A stretch of 64,000 nucleotides of DNA from Rivularia sp. T60_A2020_040 (GTDB lineage: Bacteria > Cyanobacteriota > Cyanobacteriia > Cyanobacteriales > Nostocaceae). Under the pieces are notes generated by a model. That model was not told the DNA's origin. It made no database searches and was given only the letters and a program-made list of their open reading frames with translations. Below, piece after piece: positions 53,192 to 62,395 of this stretch (position 1 is its first letter; each line of letters opens with the position of its first letter). The stretch covers positions 103,940-167,939 of the forward strand of contig JACYMD010000048.1 in the NCBI GenBank assembly GCA_015272215.1, in the 5' to 3' direction. A program made the position numbers and the translations under genes.

Positions 53192-54277
53192 GTGAAGCTC
53201 AAAGCATTATCAATAACATCTGCTAGTACAGCATTGATTTTTTGGAGTACAGCACAAACAGTTAAAGCCGCAAACTTCAACCCCGCACCGATTTATCAAG
53301 ATGTCGGAACGTACAGTACAACTATCTCTGGAAATAATAATAAGACAGATATTTACTTTCCCAAGCCCAGAGATTTAAACAGTGGTAACTATTCCTTTCC
53401 CGTTGCTTTATTGTTGCAAGGTGCCAATGTAGATAAATCAAGTTATTCTGAATATGCCAGTATTGTCGCTCGCTATGGTTTTGTAGTAGTCGTACCCAAT
53501 CATCCGAGGTCTTTACCGCAATTCGGATTTAATGGACTTTTACCGGAAACTTCGCAAATCAATGATGTTCTCGCACAGGTAAAGATCGAAAATGCTAATT
53601 CTACTTCACCTATAAATGGCATTGTTAATACAGACAAACTAGCTTTATTAGGTCATTCCGCAGGGAGTGCTGTAGGATTAAGCGCGATCGCAAACATTTG
53701 TATTCAACCAGTTTTATGTGAAGGTTCTTTTAACCAACCCGAAGAATTAGTTGCAGGGATATTTTTTGGTGGAAACCTCCGAGATCAAACTACAGACGAA
53801 TTTATCCCCATCAATAATTCTGGAATTCCTACCGCATTAATACAGGGAAACCGTGATAGTATAGCACTTCCTTTCCGAGCCGAGGCGGCTTACGATAATA
53901 TTCAAAATCCTCCCAAAGCCTTAATTAGTATTTTAGGTGCAAATCACTACGGTATTACTAATACTAATAATCCTGATGGTCCAATACCAGACCCCAATAT
54001 TCCAACAATACCTCAAGATGTAGCGGTAGAAACTGTTGCACGTTGGAGTGGGTTATTTTTACGTGCTAGCGTGCTTGAGGAAAAAGAAGCTTTTGATTAT
54101 GTATATTCGACTGGTGATTTATTAGATAAGAATGTAACGGTTATCAGCCAAGTCAAACCGATTCCCGAAACAACTTCTATATGGAGTTTAGCAGCATTGA
54201 GCTTTGCTTTTGTTGGGTGGAAAGGAAAGAATAAAATTAAAAATTTAAATTTTGATAATTTGAACAGTAGAAAATAG
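53192..54277 (+). CDS. Exported alpha/beta hydrolase with PEP-CTERM-like tail
   Basis: GTG 53192, 11 bases after AAAGGAG, is preferred to the track start, which overlaps the ribosome binding site; this gives 361 aa. An N-terminal signal peptide (ITSASTALIFWSTAQTVKAA) is followed by a dienelactone-hydrolase/chlorophyllase-like fold with the nucleophile elbow GHSAG and a late His (GANHYG). The C terminus has PIPETTSIWSLAALSFAFVGWKGKNK, a PEP-CTERM-like tail with a variant motif. It is thus probably an envelope-anchored esterase; the substrate is unknown. It ends 19 bases before a bidirectional hairpin. Confidence 0.82.
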   Translation: MKLKALSITSASTALIFWSTAQTVKAANFNPAPIYQDVGTYSTTISGNNNKTDIYFPKPRDLNSGNYSFPVALLLQGANVDKSSYSEYASIVARYGFVVVVPNHPRSLPQFGFNGLLPETSQINDVLAQVKIENANSTSPINGIVNTDKLALLGHSAGSAVGLSAIANICIQPVLCEGSFNQPEELVAGIFFGGNLRDQTTDEFIPINNSGIPTALIQGNRDSIALPFRAEAAYDNIQNPPKALISILGANHYGITNTNNPDGPIPDPNIPTIPQDVAVETVARWSGLFLRASVLEEKEAFDYVYSTGDLLDKNVTVISQVKPIPETTSIWSLAALSFAFVGWKGKNKIKNLNFDNLNSRK

Positions 54278-54296
54278 ATATATTGGAAAAAAATTT

Positions 54297-54320
54297 AGAG
54301 ACACGATATATCGCGTCTCT
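54297..54320. terminator. Hairpin AGAGACACGATATATCGCGTCTCT
   Basis: An imperfect palindrome with one mismatch in the stem, placed between convergent genes ending at 54277 and 54330. Likely bidirectional terminator. Confidence 0.65.
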
Positions 54321-54329
54321 AAGTTATTA

Positions 54330-55313
54330 CTATTTACCTTGAATACTCATATCCATTGTTAACTGAGAAGTCATGGGAGTTTCTTCTAAAGTATTCACAT
54401 TTTTGCCAATATATTGACTATCAGCAACTAAACCAAGTTGAGAACTTATCGGCATAACTTTATCAAGTTGGATTGTAGCTTTTCCTTTTGCACTACCTTT
54501 AAATGATTGTAGAGTTAAAATACCATCTAAAGGCAATCCGGGATAGTCAATTACTTGAGATGATTTTTCTTGTTGCTGTAAATCAACATTTAAAGTAGCA
54601 ACATTATCTTTGATATTTACTAATTCATAAGTAGTCGTTTGTTTGAGATTAATTCCGTTAATATCTGTTTCAGAATTAATCTGCCATTTTGCACCGATTC
54701 CCACAGCCTCTTGTGGAACTGGTGAAGATAATTGTTGTAATGAATTAGATAATTGTTCAACAAGAAACTTGATATTTACATCTACTTTTGCTGGAATTGC
54801 GTAATTAATTTGTTTAGTTATACCTTGGTTATCAATCACAGCAGAACCTGTGAAATTTTCCAATTGTTCTATTTGCTTGCTAATAACTTTAATTAATTCT
54901 GGTTTAGTTTGAGCGTCACCTTGAATATCTACATTACTATAAGCAATATCATAATAAATATCTCCATTGGGTTCTACTTTAGTAACTGTTGAATCTAAAG
55001 TAATAATATAAGCTGGTAACTTTGCCCTAGGCATTTTAAAATCACCAATAGACATCAAAGTGTCTTTACTCAAGGTAATATTTATAGTTTGCTTAGTTCC
55101 GACTTTTGGGGTAAAACGTAATTTTTCTTTTTTACCAGTTCCCGTATTAATAACTTTTAATTGTGGTAATTTTACACTAGTAGGTTTAGTAGATTGCTTT
55201 TGAGTTTGAATCACTACAGAAGCAGGTTGAGCATTCACACTTGTTAAATTTTGCTCTAATCCCCATCCCGCAATTACAAAAAAAATCGAACTAGCTAAAA
55301 ATAATTTTTTCAT
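54330..55313 (-). CDS. Exported DUF6263-like protein
   Basis: The track begins at 55334; ATG 55313 (MKKLFLASSIFFVIAGWGLEQ) gives a standard signal peptide and 327 aa. The mature part is beta-rich with a repeated pattern: FTPKVGTKQTINITLSKDT, SNVDIQGDAQ, GIGAKWQINSETDINGINLKQTTTYELVNIKDNVATLNVDLQ, ending TSQLTMDMSIQGK. This agrees with my memory of the DUF6263 family of periplasmic proteins. Function unknown. No lipobox is visible. Confidence 0.65.
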   Translation of the reverse strand: MKKLFLASSIFFVIAGWGLEQNLTSVNAQPASVVIQTQKQSTKPTSVKLPQLKVINTGTGKKEKLRFTPKVGTKQTINITLSKDTLMSIGDFKMPRAKLPAYIITLDSTVTKVEPNGDIYYDIAYSNVDIQGDAQTKPELIKVISKQIEQLENFTGSAVIDNQGITKQINYAIPAKVDVNIKFLVEQLSNSLQQLSSPVPQEAVGIGAKWQINSETDINGINLKQTTTYELVNIKDNVATLNVDLQQQEKSSQVIDYPGLPLDGILTLQSFKGSAKGKATIQLDKVMPISSQLGLVADSQYIGKNVNTLEETPMTSQLTMDMSIQGK

Positions 55314-55334
55314 CAGGTTAATAGATAATGACAA

Positions 55335-55716
55335 CTCAAAATATTAAGTATACAGGCTGAAATTGGATTGCTCGCGATTAACTATTTTAGTTTTGTTTGC
55401 TTTGAACAATCCATGATAAACTGAAAATTTGTCAACAGTAAAATCTCATTTAATTGACAATACATTATATTTGAAAGTTCCCAATCATCATCGAAATCGA
55501 ACCGGATTCCTATAACTATTAGTAAGCCAAGGGAATAGGGAACAGGAAATAGGAAAAGCATTGAACAGTATATTAATCTAAAATCCGTCTTGGAAAATTT
55601 TGGGGTTCGAGAATCTACACCCCAACGCCACTTGCTACAAGTCGGGAAACCATAGCCGAGCAGTGGCTCAACTTTCCGCAAAATCTAAAATCTAAAATCT
55701 AAAATCCAAAATTCAA
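55335..55716. other. Intergenic, no gene accepted
   Basis: About 380 bases between divergent genes. The 99-aa minus-strand ORF (55382-55681) has no ribosome binding site and reads as chance. TCTAAAA/TCCAAAA heptamers occupy 55681-55714, directly before the ribokinase start. Confidence 0.55.
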
Positions 55717-56643
55717 ATGAGTATTATCGTTTTCGGTAGCATCAATATAGATTTAGTAGCAACAGCACCTCATTTACCGATGGCAGGTGAAACATTATTA
55801 GGACACGATTTTTTTAAAGTACCCGGTGGTAAAGGTGCTAATCAAGCAGTCGCACTGACAAAGTTAGGCATTTCTACGGAACTTGTCGGACGTGTCGGAA
55901 AACAAGGTTTTAGTGAAGAACTTCTCAACTACTTACAAAAATCTGGTGTCAAAACAGATAACGTATTTATTGATGAAGCAGTAAGTTCCGGTGTGGCAAT
56001 TATTACCGTAGATGATTTGGGAGAAAATCAAATTGTCGTGATTCCCGGTGCAAACGGGTGTGTCGGTGAACAAGATGTAGAAAGACTCTCACGATTATTA
56101 CCCGGAAAACAAGCGCTGTTATTGCAATTAGAAATCCCGATATCTGCCGTAATTGCAGCTGCAAAAGAGGCACAAAAAGCCGGAGTCAAAGTAATTCTCG
56201 ACCCCGCACCCGCACAATCCGAGTTACCAGAATCACTTTATCCATTAGTAGATATTCTGACACCGAATGAAGTTGAAGCAGCACAATTAGTAGGTTTTAC
56301 AGTTAATGGAGAAGATTCAGCAAAGAAAGCAGCCGAAGTTTTATTACAAAAAGGTGTAAAGTGTGCAATCGTTAAACTTGGTGCAAAAGGTGTTTATTGT
56401 GGTACCGCAACAGAAAGTTTTTTTACACCAGCATTTTCAGTACAAACAGTAGACACCACAGCCGCAGGAGACGCTTTTAATGGAGGTTTAGCGGCAGCGC
56501 TTTCCGAGGGACTTTCCTTACGTCAAGCCGTGACATGGGGTGCAGCAGCAGGGGCATTAGCAGCAACCAAATCCGGCGCACAACCTTCGTTACCTGATAG
56601 AGTTGTATTTGATAAGTTTTTGGTAATAGGGAATAGGGAATAG
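55717..56643 (+). CDS. rbsK: Ribokinase
   Basis: A 308-aa PfkB-family kinase that phosphorylates ribose at O5. N-terminal GSINIDLVATAPHLPMAGETLLG, the PGGKGANQAVALTKLG motif, and the catalytic DTTAAGDAFNGGLAAAL (Asp base) are diagnostic of ribokinase. It is first in a same-strand run with cytosine deaminase and nucleoside hydrolase, which fits salvage of ribose released from nucleosides. Confidence 0.93.
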   Translation: MSIIVFGSINIDLVATAPHLPMAGETLLGHDFFKVPGGKGANQAVALTKLGISTELVGRVGKQGFSEELLNYLQKSGVKTDNVFIDEAVSSGVAIITVDDLGENQIVVIPGANGCVGEQDVERLSRLLPGKQALLLQLEIPISAVIAAAKEAQKAGVKVILDPAPAQSELPESLYPLVDILTPNEVEAAQLVGFTVNGEDSAKKAAEVLLQKGVKCAIVKLGAKGVYCGTATESFFTPAFSVQTVDTTAAGDAFNGGLAAALSEGLSLRQAVTWGAAAGALAATKSGAQPSLPDRVVFDKFLVIGNRE

Positions 56644-56690
56644 GGAGTGCGAGCAAGATGCTCGCTGCTGACAATTAGCGAGCAAGATGT

Positions 56691-56716
56691 ATGTCCTTAC
56701 GGACACGCTTCGCTAA
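56691..56716. repeat. Dispersed short repeat (ATGTCCTTACGGACACGCTTCGCTAA)
   Basis: Third copy of the element at 9744 and 50001. It sits between ribokinase and cytosine deaminase genes together with TCTAAAA heptamers (56739-56768) and GCGAGCAAGATG direct repeats. Confidence 0.7.
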
Positions 56717-56769
56717 CGCACTACTAAGAGAAAACAATCCAAAATCTAAAATCTAAAATCCAAAATCGA

Positions 56770-58041
56770 ATGACTTACGATTTAATTTTACGCCGGGGTA
56801 GATTAATTACATTTGATACTGAAGATAGTCAACTTGTGGATATTGGGATTAAAGATGGTTTAATTACGGCTATCTCTCCCAATTTACGCGAATCTACGCA
56901 TCAAGAAATCGATTTAGCATCAAAGTTAGTTTCACCGCCTTTTGTTGAGTCACACATTCATTTAGATTCAGTTTTGACAGCAGGAGAACCCCGTTGGAAT
57001 CAAAGTGGGACACTGTTTGAAGGAATTCAAATTTGGAGCGATCGCAAACGTGAAATTACTATCGAAGATGTAAAAAAACGCGCTCTCACTATGTTGAAAG
57101 AGCAAGCAGCACAGGGTATATTATTTGTCAGAACCCATGCAGATGTCAGTGAACCGCAGTTAATTGCACTCCAAGCATTATTAGAATTGCGCGATGAAGT
57201 TAAAGATTGGATAACCTTACAAGTAGTTGCATTTCCTCAAGATGGGATTTACTCAAATTCCCAAAACGAAATGTTGCTGGAAAAAGCTTTAGAAATGGGA
57301 GCGGATGCGGTGGGAGGAATTCCCCATTATGAATTGACACGAGATTTGGGAGTGCTGTCAGTAAAACGAGTATTTGAATTAGCAGCAAAATATAATCGTC
57401 TAATTGATATCCATTGTGACGAAATTGATGATGAACAATCGCGGTTTTTAGAAGTTGTCGCAGCCGAAGCTATTCGGACAAAAATCGGTAATCGAGTTAC
57501 AGCCAGTCATACTACCGCTTTCGGTTCCTATAATAATGCTTATGCTTATAAATTAATGGGTTTCCTACAACGCGCTCAAATTAATTTTATTGCCAATCCA
57601 CTGATTAATATTACCTTACAAGGACGTACAGATAGTTATCCCAAACGTCGAGGAGTCACTCGTGTTAAAGAACTATGGCAAAATGGTTTGAACGTCAGTT
57701 TCGGTCACGATTGCGTCCAAGATCCGTGGTATAGTTTAGGCACAGGAAGTATGTTAGATGTTGCTCATATGGGAGTACATATTTGTCATATGACTGGAAG
57801 ACAAGAAGTCAACGCTTGTTATCAAATGGTTACAAATAATGGAGCTAAAACATTACATATAGAAGATAAATATGGAGTCGAAATCGGCAAATCTGCATCT
57901 TTGATTGTGTTAGATGAACGGGATTACTACGACGCTATTCGTATTCGCAATCAACCCCGCTACGTGATTTCTCAAGGGAAAATTATTGCTTCTACAATAC
58001 CAGCAACGACCAATTTTTCATTAACAGGGAATTGGATTTAA
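56770..58041 (+). CDS. codA: Cytosine deaminase (CodA-like amidohydrolase)
   Basis: A 423-aa metal-dependent amidohydrolase. Metal and catalytic residues expected for CodA are seen: HIHLDS (HxH), DIHCDEIDD (His and Glu), SHTTAF, and FGHDCVQDPWYSLG with the Asp. Bacterial CodA converts cytosine to uracil; related enzymes act on isoguanine or creatinine, so specificity needs assay. It follows the ribokinase by 126 bases and precedes a nucleoside hydrolase by 38 bases. Confidence 0.88.
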   Translation: MTYDLILRRGRLITFDTEDSQLVDIGIKDGLITAISPNLRESTHQEIDLASKLVSPPFVESHIHLDSVLTAGEPRWNQSGTLFEGIQIWSDRKREITIEDVKKRALTMLKEQAAQGILFVRTHADVSEPQLIALQALLELRDEVKDWITLQVVAFPQDGIYSNSQNEMLLEKALEMGADAVGGIPHYELTRDLGVLSVKRVFELAAKYNRLIDIHCDEIDDEQSRFLEVVAAEAIRTKIGNRVTASHTTAFGSYNNAYAYKLMGFLQRAQINFIANPLINITLQGRTDSYPKRRGVTRVKELWQNGLNVSFGHDCVQDPWYSLGTGSMLDVAHMGVHICHMTGRQEVNACYQMVTNNGAKTLHIEDKYGVEIGKSASLIVLDERDYYDAIRIRNQPRYVISQGKIIASTIPATTNFSLTGNWI

Positions 58042-58079
58042 TTTTTGATTGTTAATTTTTAATTTTTGATTTTATTTTT

Positions 58080-59003
58080 ATGTCAAAACAACTCGTATTA
58101 ATGGATCATGATGGTGGTGTGGACGATTATTTGGCAACTATGTTGTTAATGACTATGGATAATGTCCAACCGCTTGGTGTTGTGGTGACAGCGGCTGATT
58201 GTTATGCACAACCTGCGGTTAATGCTACTCGGAAAATTCTCGATTTAATGGGATTTTCTAATATTCCAGTCGCAGAAAGTAAAGTGCGGGGAATTAATTC
58301 ATTTCCCAATCTTTACCGTCGTGATTCCTTTGTCGTTGACCATTTTCCTATACTTAATCAACAGGAAATTATCAGCACACCTTTAATTACAGAACCCGGT
58401 GAAGATTTTACCGTTAAAGTACTGCAACAAGCACCCAAACCAGTTACAATCATGGCAACTGGACCATTAACAAATATTGCAACAGCCTTACAAAAAGCAC
58501 CAGAAATCGAAACAAAAATTCAACGAATTGTGTGGATGGGAGGTGCATTAAATGTACCCGGTAACGTTGAAAAAAATTGGGAACCGGGACAAGATGGAAC
58601 TGCCGAATGGAATGCTTATTGGGACGCAATTTCGGTAGCACAAATATGGGATACTCAAATTGAAATCATTATGTGTCCTTTAGATATTACTAATAATGTC
58701 CCAGTGACATCAGAAATTGTCCAACAAATGGGTAAACAAAGAAATTATCCCATATCAGATTTAGCAGGACAATGTTATGCCTTAGTAATTCCCCAAGATT
58801 ATTATTTTTGGGATGTATTAGCAACAGCTTATTTAGCACGTCCAGAATTATTTGAATTAAAAGAAATCGAAACAGAAATTATTACCAATGGCAAAAGTCA
58901 AGGAAGAACAAAAATTGCATCACCAGGAAGAAAAGTTTCAGTAATGGACAAAGTAGATCAACAAGCTTTTTATAATTATATTTTGCAACAGTGGAAGAGG
59001 TAA
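58080..59003 (+). CDS. Nucleoside hydrolase
   Basis: A 307-aa enzyme that cleaves the N-glycosidic bond of ribonucleosides to base plus ribose. The calcium-binding DxDxxxDD motif is present at the N terminus (DHDGGVDD), with MATGPLTNIATAL and the C-terminal region of the inosine/uridine-preferring type. It starts 38 bases after the deaminase gene. Its products feed the two upstream enzymes: ribose to ribokinase and cytosine to the deaminase. Confidence 0.92.
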   Translation: MSKQLVLMDHDGGVDDYLATMLLMTMDNVQPLGVVVTAADCYAQPAVNATRKILDLMGFSNIPVAESKVRGINSFPNLYRRDSFVVDHFPILNQQEIISTPLITEPGEDFTVKVLQQAPKPVTIMATGPLTNIATALQKAPEIETKIQRIVWMGGALNVPGNVEKNWEPGQDGTAEWNAYWDAISVAQIWDTQIEIIMCPLDITNNVPVTSEIVQQMGKQRNYPISDLAGQCYALVIPQDYYFWDVLATAYLARPELFELKEIETEIITNGKSQGRTKIASPGRKVSVMDKVDQQAFYNYILQQWKR

Positions 59004-59045
59004 AGGAGTTAGGAGTTATGAGTTAGGAGTTAGGAGTGAAAAATG

Positions 59046-59594
59046 TTATTTAACCAAATCCAAACCCAAAAACAAAGCTGCAACAGTTCCAGCAACAGAA
59101 ATTTCACCTTTAATTATTTTCGATAAAACTGCATCTATAGGAATTAAAATAACTTCAATTTCTTCAGTAATATCAAACTTAATTTTCCCCGTTTTAACAA
59201 CATTTTCAGCAACATATAAATGTAATTGATTAGTATCCTTACTCGGCTTATCGTAAAAAGTCGCTATCTTCTTAATTTGTGACGCAACATAACCAGTTTC
59301 TTCTTCAAGCTCCCTGACTGCTGCAACCTCACCACTTTCCGTTTCTGGATTAAAACCACCAGCAGGAAGTTCAATAAAAAAATCACCGATTGCGTGCCTA
59401 TACTGCTTAACAAAAACAACTTCTTGATTGCTAGTAATTGGTAAAATTATTGCGACATCCGGTTTAAGATAAACAAAATAATCATCAATTACTTGTCCAT
59501 TCGGTAACTCAACTTCATCCCGTCTTACCTTACACCAAGGATGATTTAAAGCCATCTTTGATTGTAAAATCTTCCATTTATTTAAATTAGCCAT
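59046..59594 (-). CDS. NUDIX hydrolase, ADP-ribose pyrophosphatase type
   Basis: A 182-aa NUDIX enzyme. The box GX5EX7REUXEEXGU is complete (GFNPETESGEVAAVRELEEETGYV). The N-terminal VFVKQYRHAIGDFFIELPAGG segment is typical of ADP-ribose pyrophosphatases such as NudF. It would hydrolyse ADP-ribose or other nucleoside diphosphate sugars. It is convergent with the nucleoside hydrolase gene, so a link with nucleotide housekeeping is plausible but not forced. Confidence 0.92.
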   Translation of the reverse strand: MANLNKWKILQSKMALNHPWCKVRRDEVELPNGQVIDDYFVYLKPDVAIILPITSNQEVVFVKQYRHAIGDFFIELPAGGFNPETESGEVAAVRELEEETGYVASQIKKIATFYDKPSKDTNQLHLYVAENVVKTGKIKFDITEEIEVILIPIDAVLSKIIKGEISVAGTVAALFLGLDLVK

Positions 59595-59768
59595 TTTTAG
59601 GTTAAATGTGAATAAAATTAAATATAAATTTCAAAAAAAATCATTCTTCCCTCAGCGAAACTTTGCGCTTAACCTCCGCGTACCTTTGCGTTTCAAAAAA
59701 TCTTATTTACTACACAAAACTGACTCATAATAAACTAAATCACCAAGTATTTTATCCAATCCCCAATC

Positions 59769-60821
59769 ATGCAAATCGACATAGAACTATTCACCGTCAA
59801 TAAACGCTTTCCCTTAACAATTAGTCGCGGTACCACAGCCAAAACAACAAATGTATGGGTAAAAATATCCGAAGATGGTATCGAAGGTTGGGGAGAAGCA
59901 TCACCTTTTAACGTTGGTAATTATCCGCAATCTACTGACATTATTCAACAATCCATATTACAAATTGCCCCCAGTTTACTAGAATTACATCCATCCCAAC
60001 GTCAGCAAATTGAACTCATGTTAAATAAAGCACAAATTCCCTCCGCTGCCAAGGCGGCTCTTGACACCGCTCTACACGATTGGATGGGAAAACGTGCCAA
60101 ATTACCTTTGTGGCAAATCTGGGGACTTGATAGAAGTAATATTAAGCCGGTTTCGGTAACTATCGGGATTAATTCTCCTCAAGGTGCAAAAGCTAGAGTC
60201 AGGGATTGGCTGCAATTTATGGATGTCAAAATGCTCAAAGTCAAATTAGGAAACCCTGACGGTATTGACGCAGATAGAAAAATGCTTGATGCTGTAAGAG
60301 AAGAAGCACCAACACCCGACTTATACGTAGATGCAAATGGTGGTTGGAGTTTGGAAGATGCAAAAAAGATGTGTTTTATACTTGCTGATATCGGTGTAAA
60401 GTATGTAGAGCAGCCTTTACCACGAGGACAAGAACAAAGTTTGATTGAATTAAAAAAGTCGTCTCCCTTACCCATTTTTGTTGATGAAAGCTGCTTTACT
60501 AGTACCGATATTCCTTATTTATCAGAATGCGCTGATGGTGTTAATATCAAGTTGATGAAATCCGGGGGGTTAACCGAAGCAATGCGGATGATACATACAG
60601 CCCGTGCTTGCGGCTTACAGGTAATGTTTGGTTGCTATTCCGATAGCGCCATCGCAAATACCGCCCTTGCACAACTTGCACCATTAGCGGATTATTTAGA
60701 CTTGGATAGTCACCTAAATTTAATTGATGATCCTTTTACAGGTGCATTAATTGAAGAGGGTAAAATTTTACCAAATAACTTACCAGGGTTGGGAGTACAA
60801 CTGAGTGCGTTTACCGCTTAA
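59769..60821 (+). CDS. Dipeptide epimerase / DgcA-like enolase-superfamily racemase
   Basis: A 350-aa member of the muconate-lactonising subgroup of the enolase superfamily. Catalytic lysines lie in LKVKLG (KxK) and in NIKLMKSGG; metal ligands are Asp in VDANGGW, Glu in VEQPLP and Asp in VDESCF. Classical annotation is L-Ala-D/L-Glu epimerase, which works on peptidoglycan-derived dipeptides. Its next gene overlaps it by 17 bases and encodes a DUF1611 protein; this pair matches the DgcA-DgcN module described for D-glutamate use. Both readings concern D-glutamate. Confidence 0.88.
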   Translation: MQIDIELFTVNKRFPLTISRGTTAKTTNVWVKISEDGIEGWGEASPFNVGNYPQSTDIIQQSILQIAPSLLELHPSQRQQIELMLNKAQIPSAAKAALDTALHDWMGKRAKLPLWQIWGLDRSNIKPVSVTIGINSPQGAKARVRDWLQFMDVKMLKVKLGNPDGIDADRKMLDAVREEAPTPDLYVDANGGWSLEDAKKMCFILADIGVKYVEQPLPRGQEQSLIELKKSSPLPIFVDESCFTSTDIPYLSECADGVNIKLMKSGGLTEAMRMIHTARACGLQVMFGCYSDSAIANTALAQLAPLADYLDLDSHLNLIDDPFTGALIEEGKILPNNLPGLGVQLSAFTA

Positions 60822-61845
60822 TCAAAAAATTGCCGTTCTGCTACATGAGGGAATTCGCGGAACTCATGGAAAAACCGGGTTATCTTTATTACGCTACAGC
60901 GATGCGCCGATAGTTGTTGCCGTTGACCGCGATTGTCCTGGACAGTCTTTACCAGAGTTAACGGGGATTCAGCGCGATGTGCCAATTGTTGCCTCCGTTA
61001 AAGATGCCATAGCCTTTAATCCCCAAGTCTTGGTAATCGGTATTGCTCCTAAAGGTGGTAGTTTACCGGATGATTATTGGCATGAGATTAAAGATGCTTT
61101 GGTAGGAGGAATGTCAATCGTCAACGGTTTACATACTCCCTTGGCTACTAGTCCAGAATTAAGAACTTTGCTCAAACCCGGTCAATCAATTTGGGATGTT
61201 CGTAAAGAGCCATCTAATATCAGTGTTTGTACTCTTGCGGCAAAAAATCTTCCCTGTAGACGGGTATTGACAGTAGGTACCGATATGGCAGTTGGGAAAA
61301 TGTCTACAAGTTTAGAGTTACATCGTGCATCGCGGTTACGGGGTATAAGTACCAAGTTTATCGCCACAGGACAAACAGGTTTAATGTTGGAAGGAGATGG
61401 TGTCCCTTTAGATGCCGTGCGCGTTGATTTTGCTGCGGGTGCAGTGGAACAAGTGGTAGTACGTTACGGTAAAAACTATGATATTTTACACATTGAAGGA
61501 CAAGGTTCCTTATTGCATCCGGGTTCTACAGCAACATTACCTTTAATACGCGGTTCCCAACCAACTCAGATGATTTTAGTCCATCGTCTCGGACAAAATG
61601 AAGTGGTAGAAGGAGTCAAAATTCCCCCTTTATCTGATGTAGTTAAATTATATGAAATCGTTGCCAGTGGTGCAGGTGCTTTTGCAACAGTACCTGTAGT
61701 TGGGATTGCTTTGAACACCAAGAATTTTGATGAATCAATGGCAAAAACTGCGATGGCGCAAGTAGAAGCCGAAACCGGATTACCCTGTACCGACGTAATT
61801 AGGTTTGGTGGAGATAAGTTATTGAATGCGGTGATGAAAAGTTAA
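60805..61845 (+). CDS. DUF1611 protein, DgcN-like N-acetyltransferase candidate
   Basis: A 346-aa protein of the DUF1611 family: N-terminal LLHEGIRGTHGKTGLSLLRY, a P-loop-like region VGTDMAVGKMSTSLELHRASRLRG, FIATGQTGLMLEGDGVPLDAVRVDFAAGAVEQ, and HIEGQGSLLHPGSTATLPLIRGSQPT. Start ATG overlaps the epimerase gene by 17 bases, so expression is coupled. DUF1611 proteins include DgcN, which acetylates D-glutamate so that DgcA can racemise it. That assignment is from family knowledge and not proven here. Confidence 0.82.
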   Translation: MRLPLNQKIAVLLHEGIRGTHGKTGLSLLRYSDAPIVVAVDRDCPGQSLPELTGIQRDVPIVASVKDAIAFNPQVLVIGIAPKGGSLPDDYWHEIKDALVGGMSIVNGLHTPLATSPELRTLLKPGQSIWDVRKEPSNISVCTLAAKNLPCRRVLTVGTDMAVGKMSTSLELHRASRLRGISTKFIATGQTGLMLEGDGVPLDAVRVDFAAGAVEQVVVRYGKNYDILHIEGQGSLLHPGSTATLPLIRGSQPTQMILVHRLGQNEVVEGVKIPPLSDVVKLYEIVASGAGAFATVPVVGIALNTKNFDESMAKTAMAQVEAETGLPCTDVIRFGGDKLLNAVMKS

Positions 61846-61877
61846 CTGTCAACTGTCCACTGTCAACTGTCCACTGT
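61844..61877. repeat. Heptamer repeats (TGTCAAC/TGTCCAC)
   Basis: Starts within the stop codon of the DUF1611 gene, like the arrays at the ends of the thioredoxin and menD genes. Confidence 0.8.
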
Positions 61878-62395
61878 AATTAAGGCAATTAAGTTATATC
61901 AAAATATAGATGATTATTCTGGTATTTTTACATCAATTATTGTAGTTACTATTGCTTTGAATATCAGTAAAATAGACGATAAAAATGCGATTCCTTGAGT
62001 TGAATAAATCTGATGGACAAACTTTTATACATATTGTATACATAATTTATTCATAGTAATTGTTTGGTAATATCTAATCAAAAAAAACTAAAAATGTATT
62101 AAGATGCAAGTGACAGCTTATAGGATTGATATTTGGGGGTTATTATCCAGTGTAGGGACAAGCCCTTCTCCCTTCTGAGATAAAACACGATAGAATAAAT
62201 TCAAAAATTCAATATAGTAGGATTAATTGTTATAAATTTAATGATTCTTAATGGTTCCTTAATCACAATCTCCTCTTACGGGTAAGTTTATAATTACTCG
62301 GCAAGGTAAAGACAGATTAGTCATGATTGGAACTGAAATTAAAAATGTCTTTTGTCAACATTAAGGGCATTCTCTATTGATGATAGGATAAGCTA
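61878..62395. other. Intergenic, no gene seen
   Basis: About 520 AT-rich bases before the final kinase gene. No hairpin, repeat or open frame of note. Confidence 0.5.

Noticed and set aside
55382-55681. 99-aa minus-strand ORF before rbsK
   Set aside because: No ribosome binding site, unconvincing composition, and it lies in the upstream region of two divergent genes.
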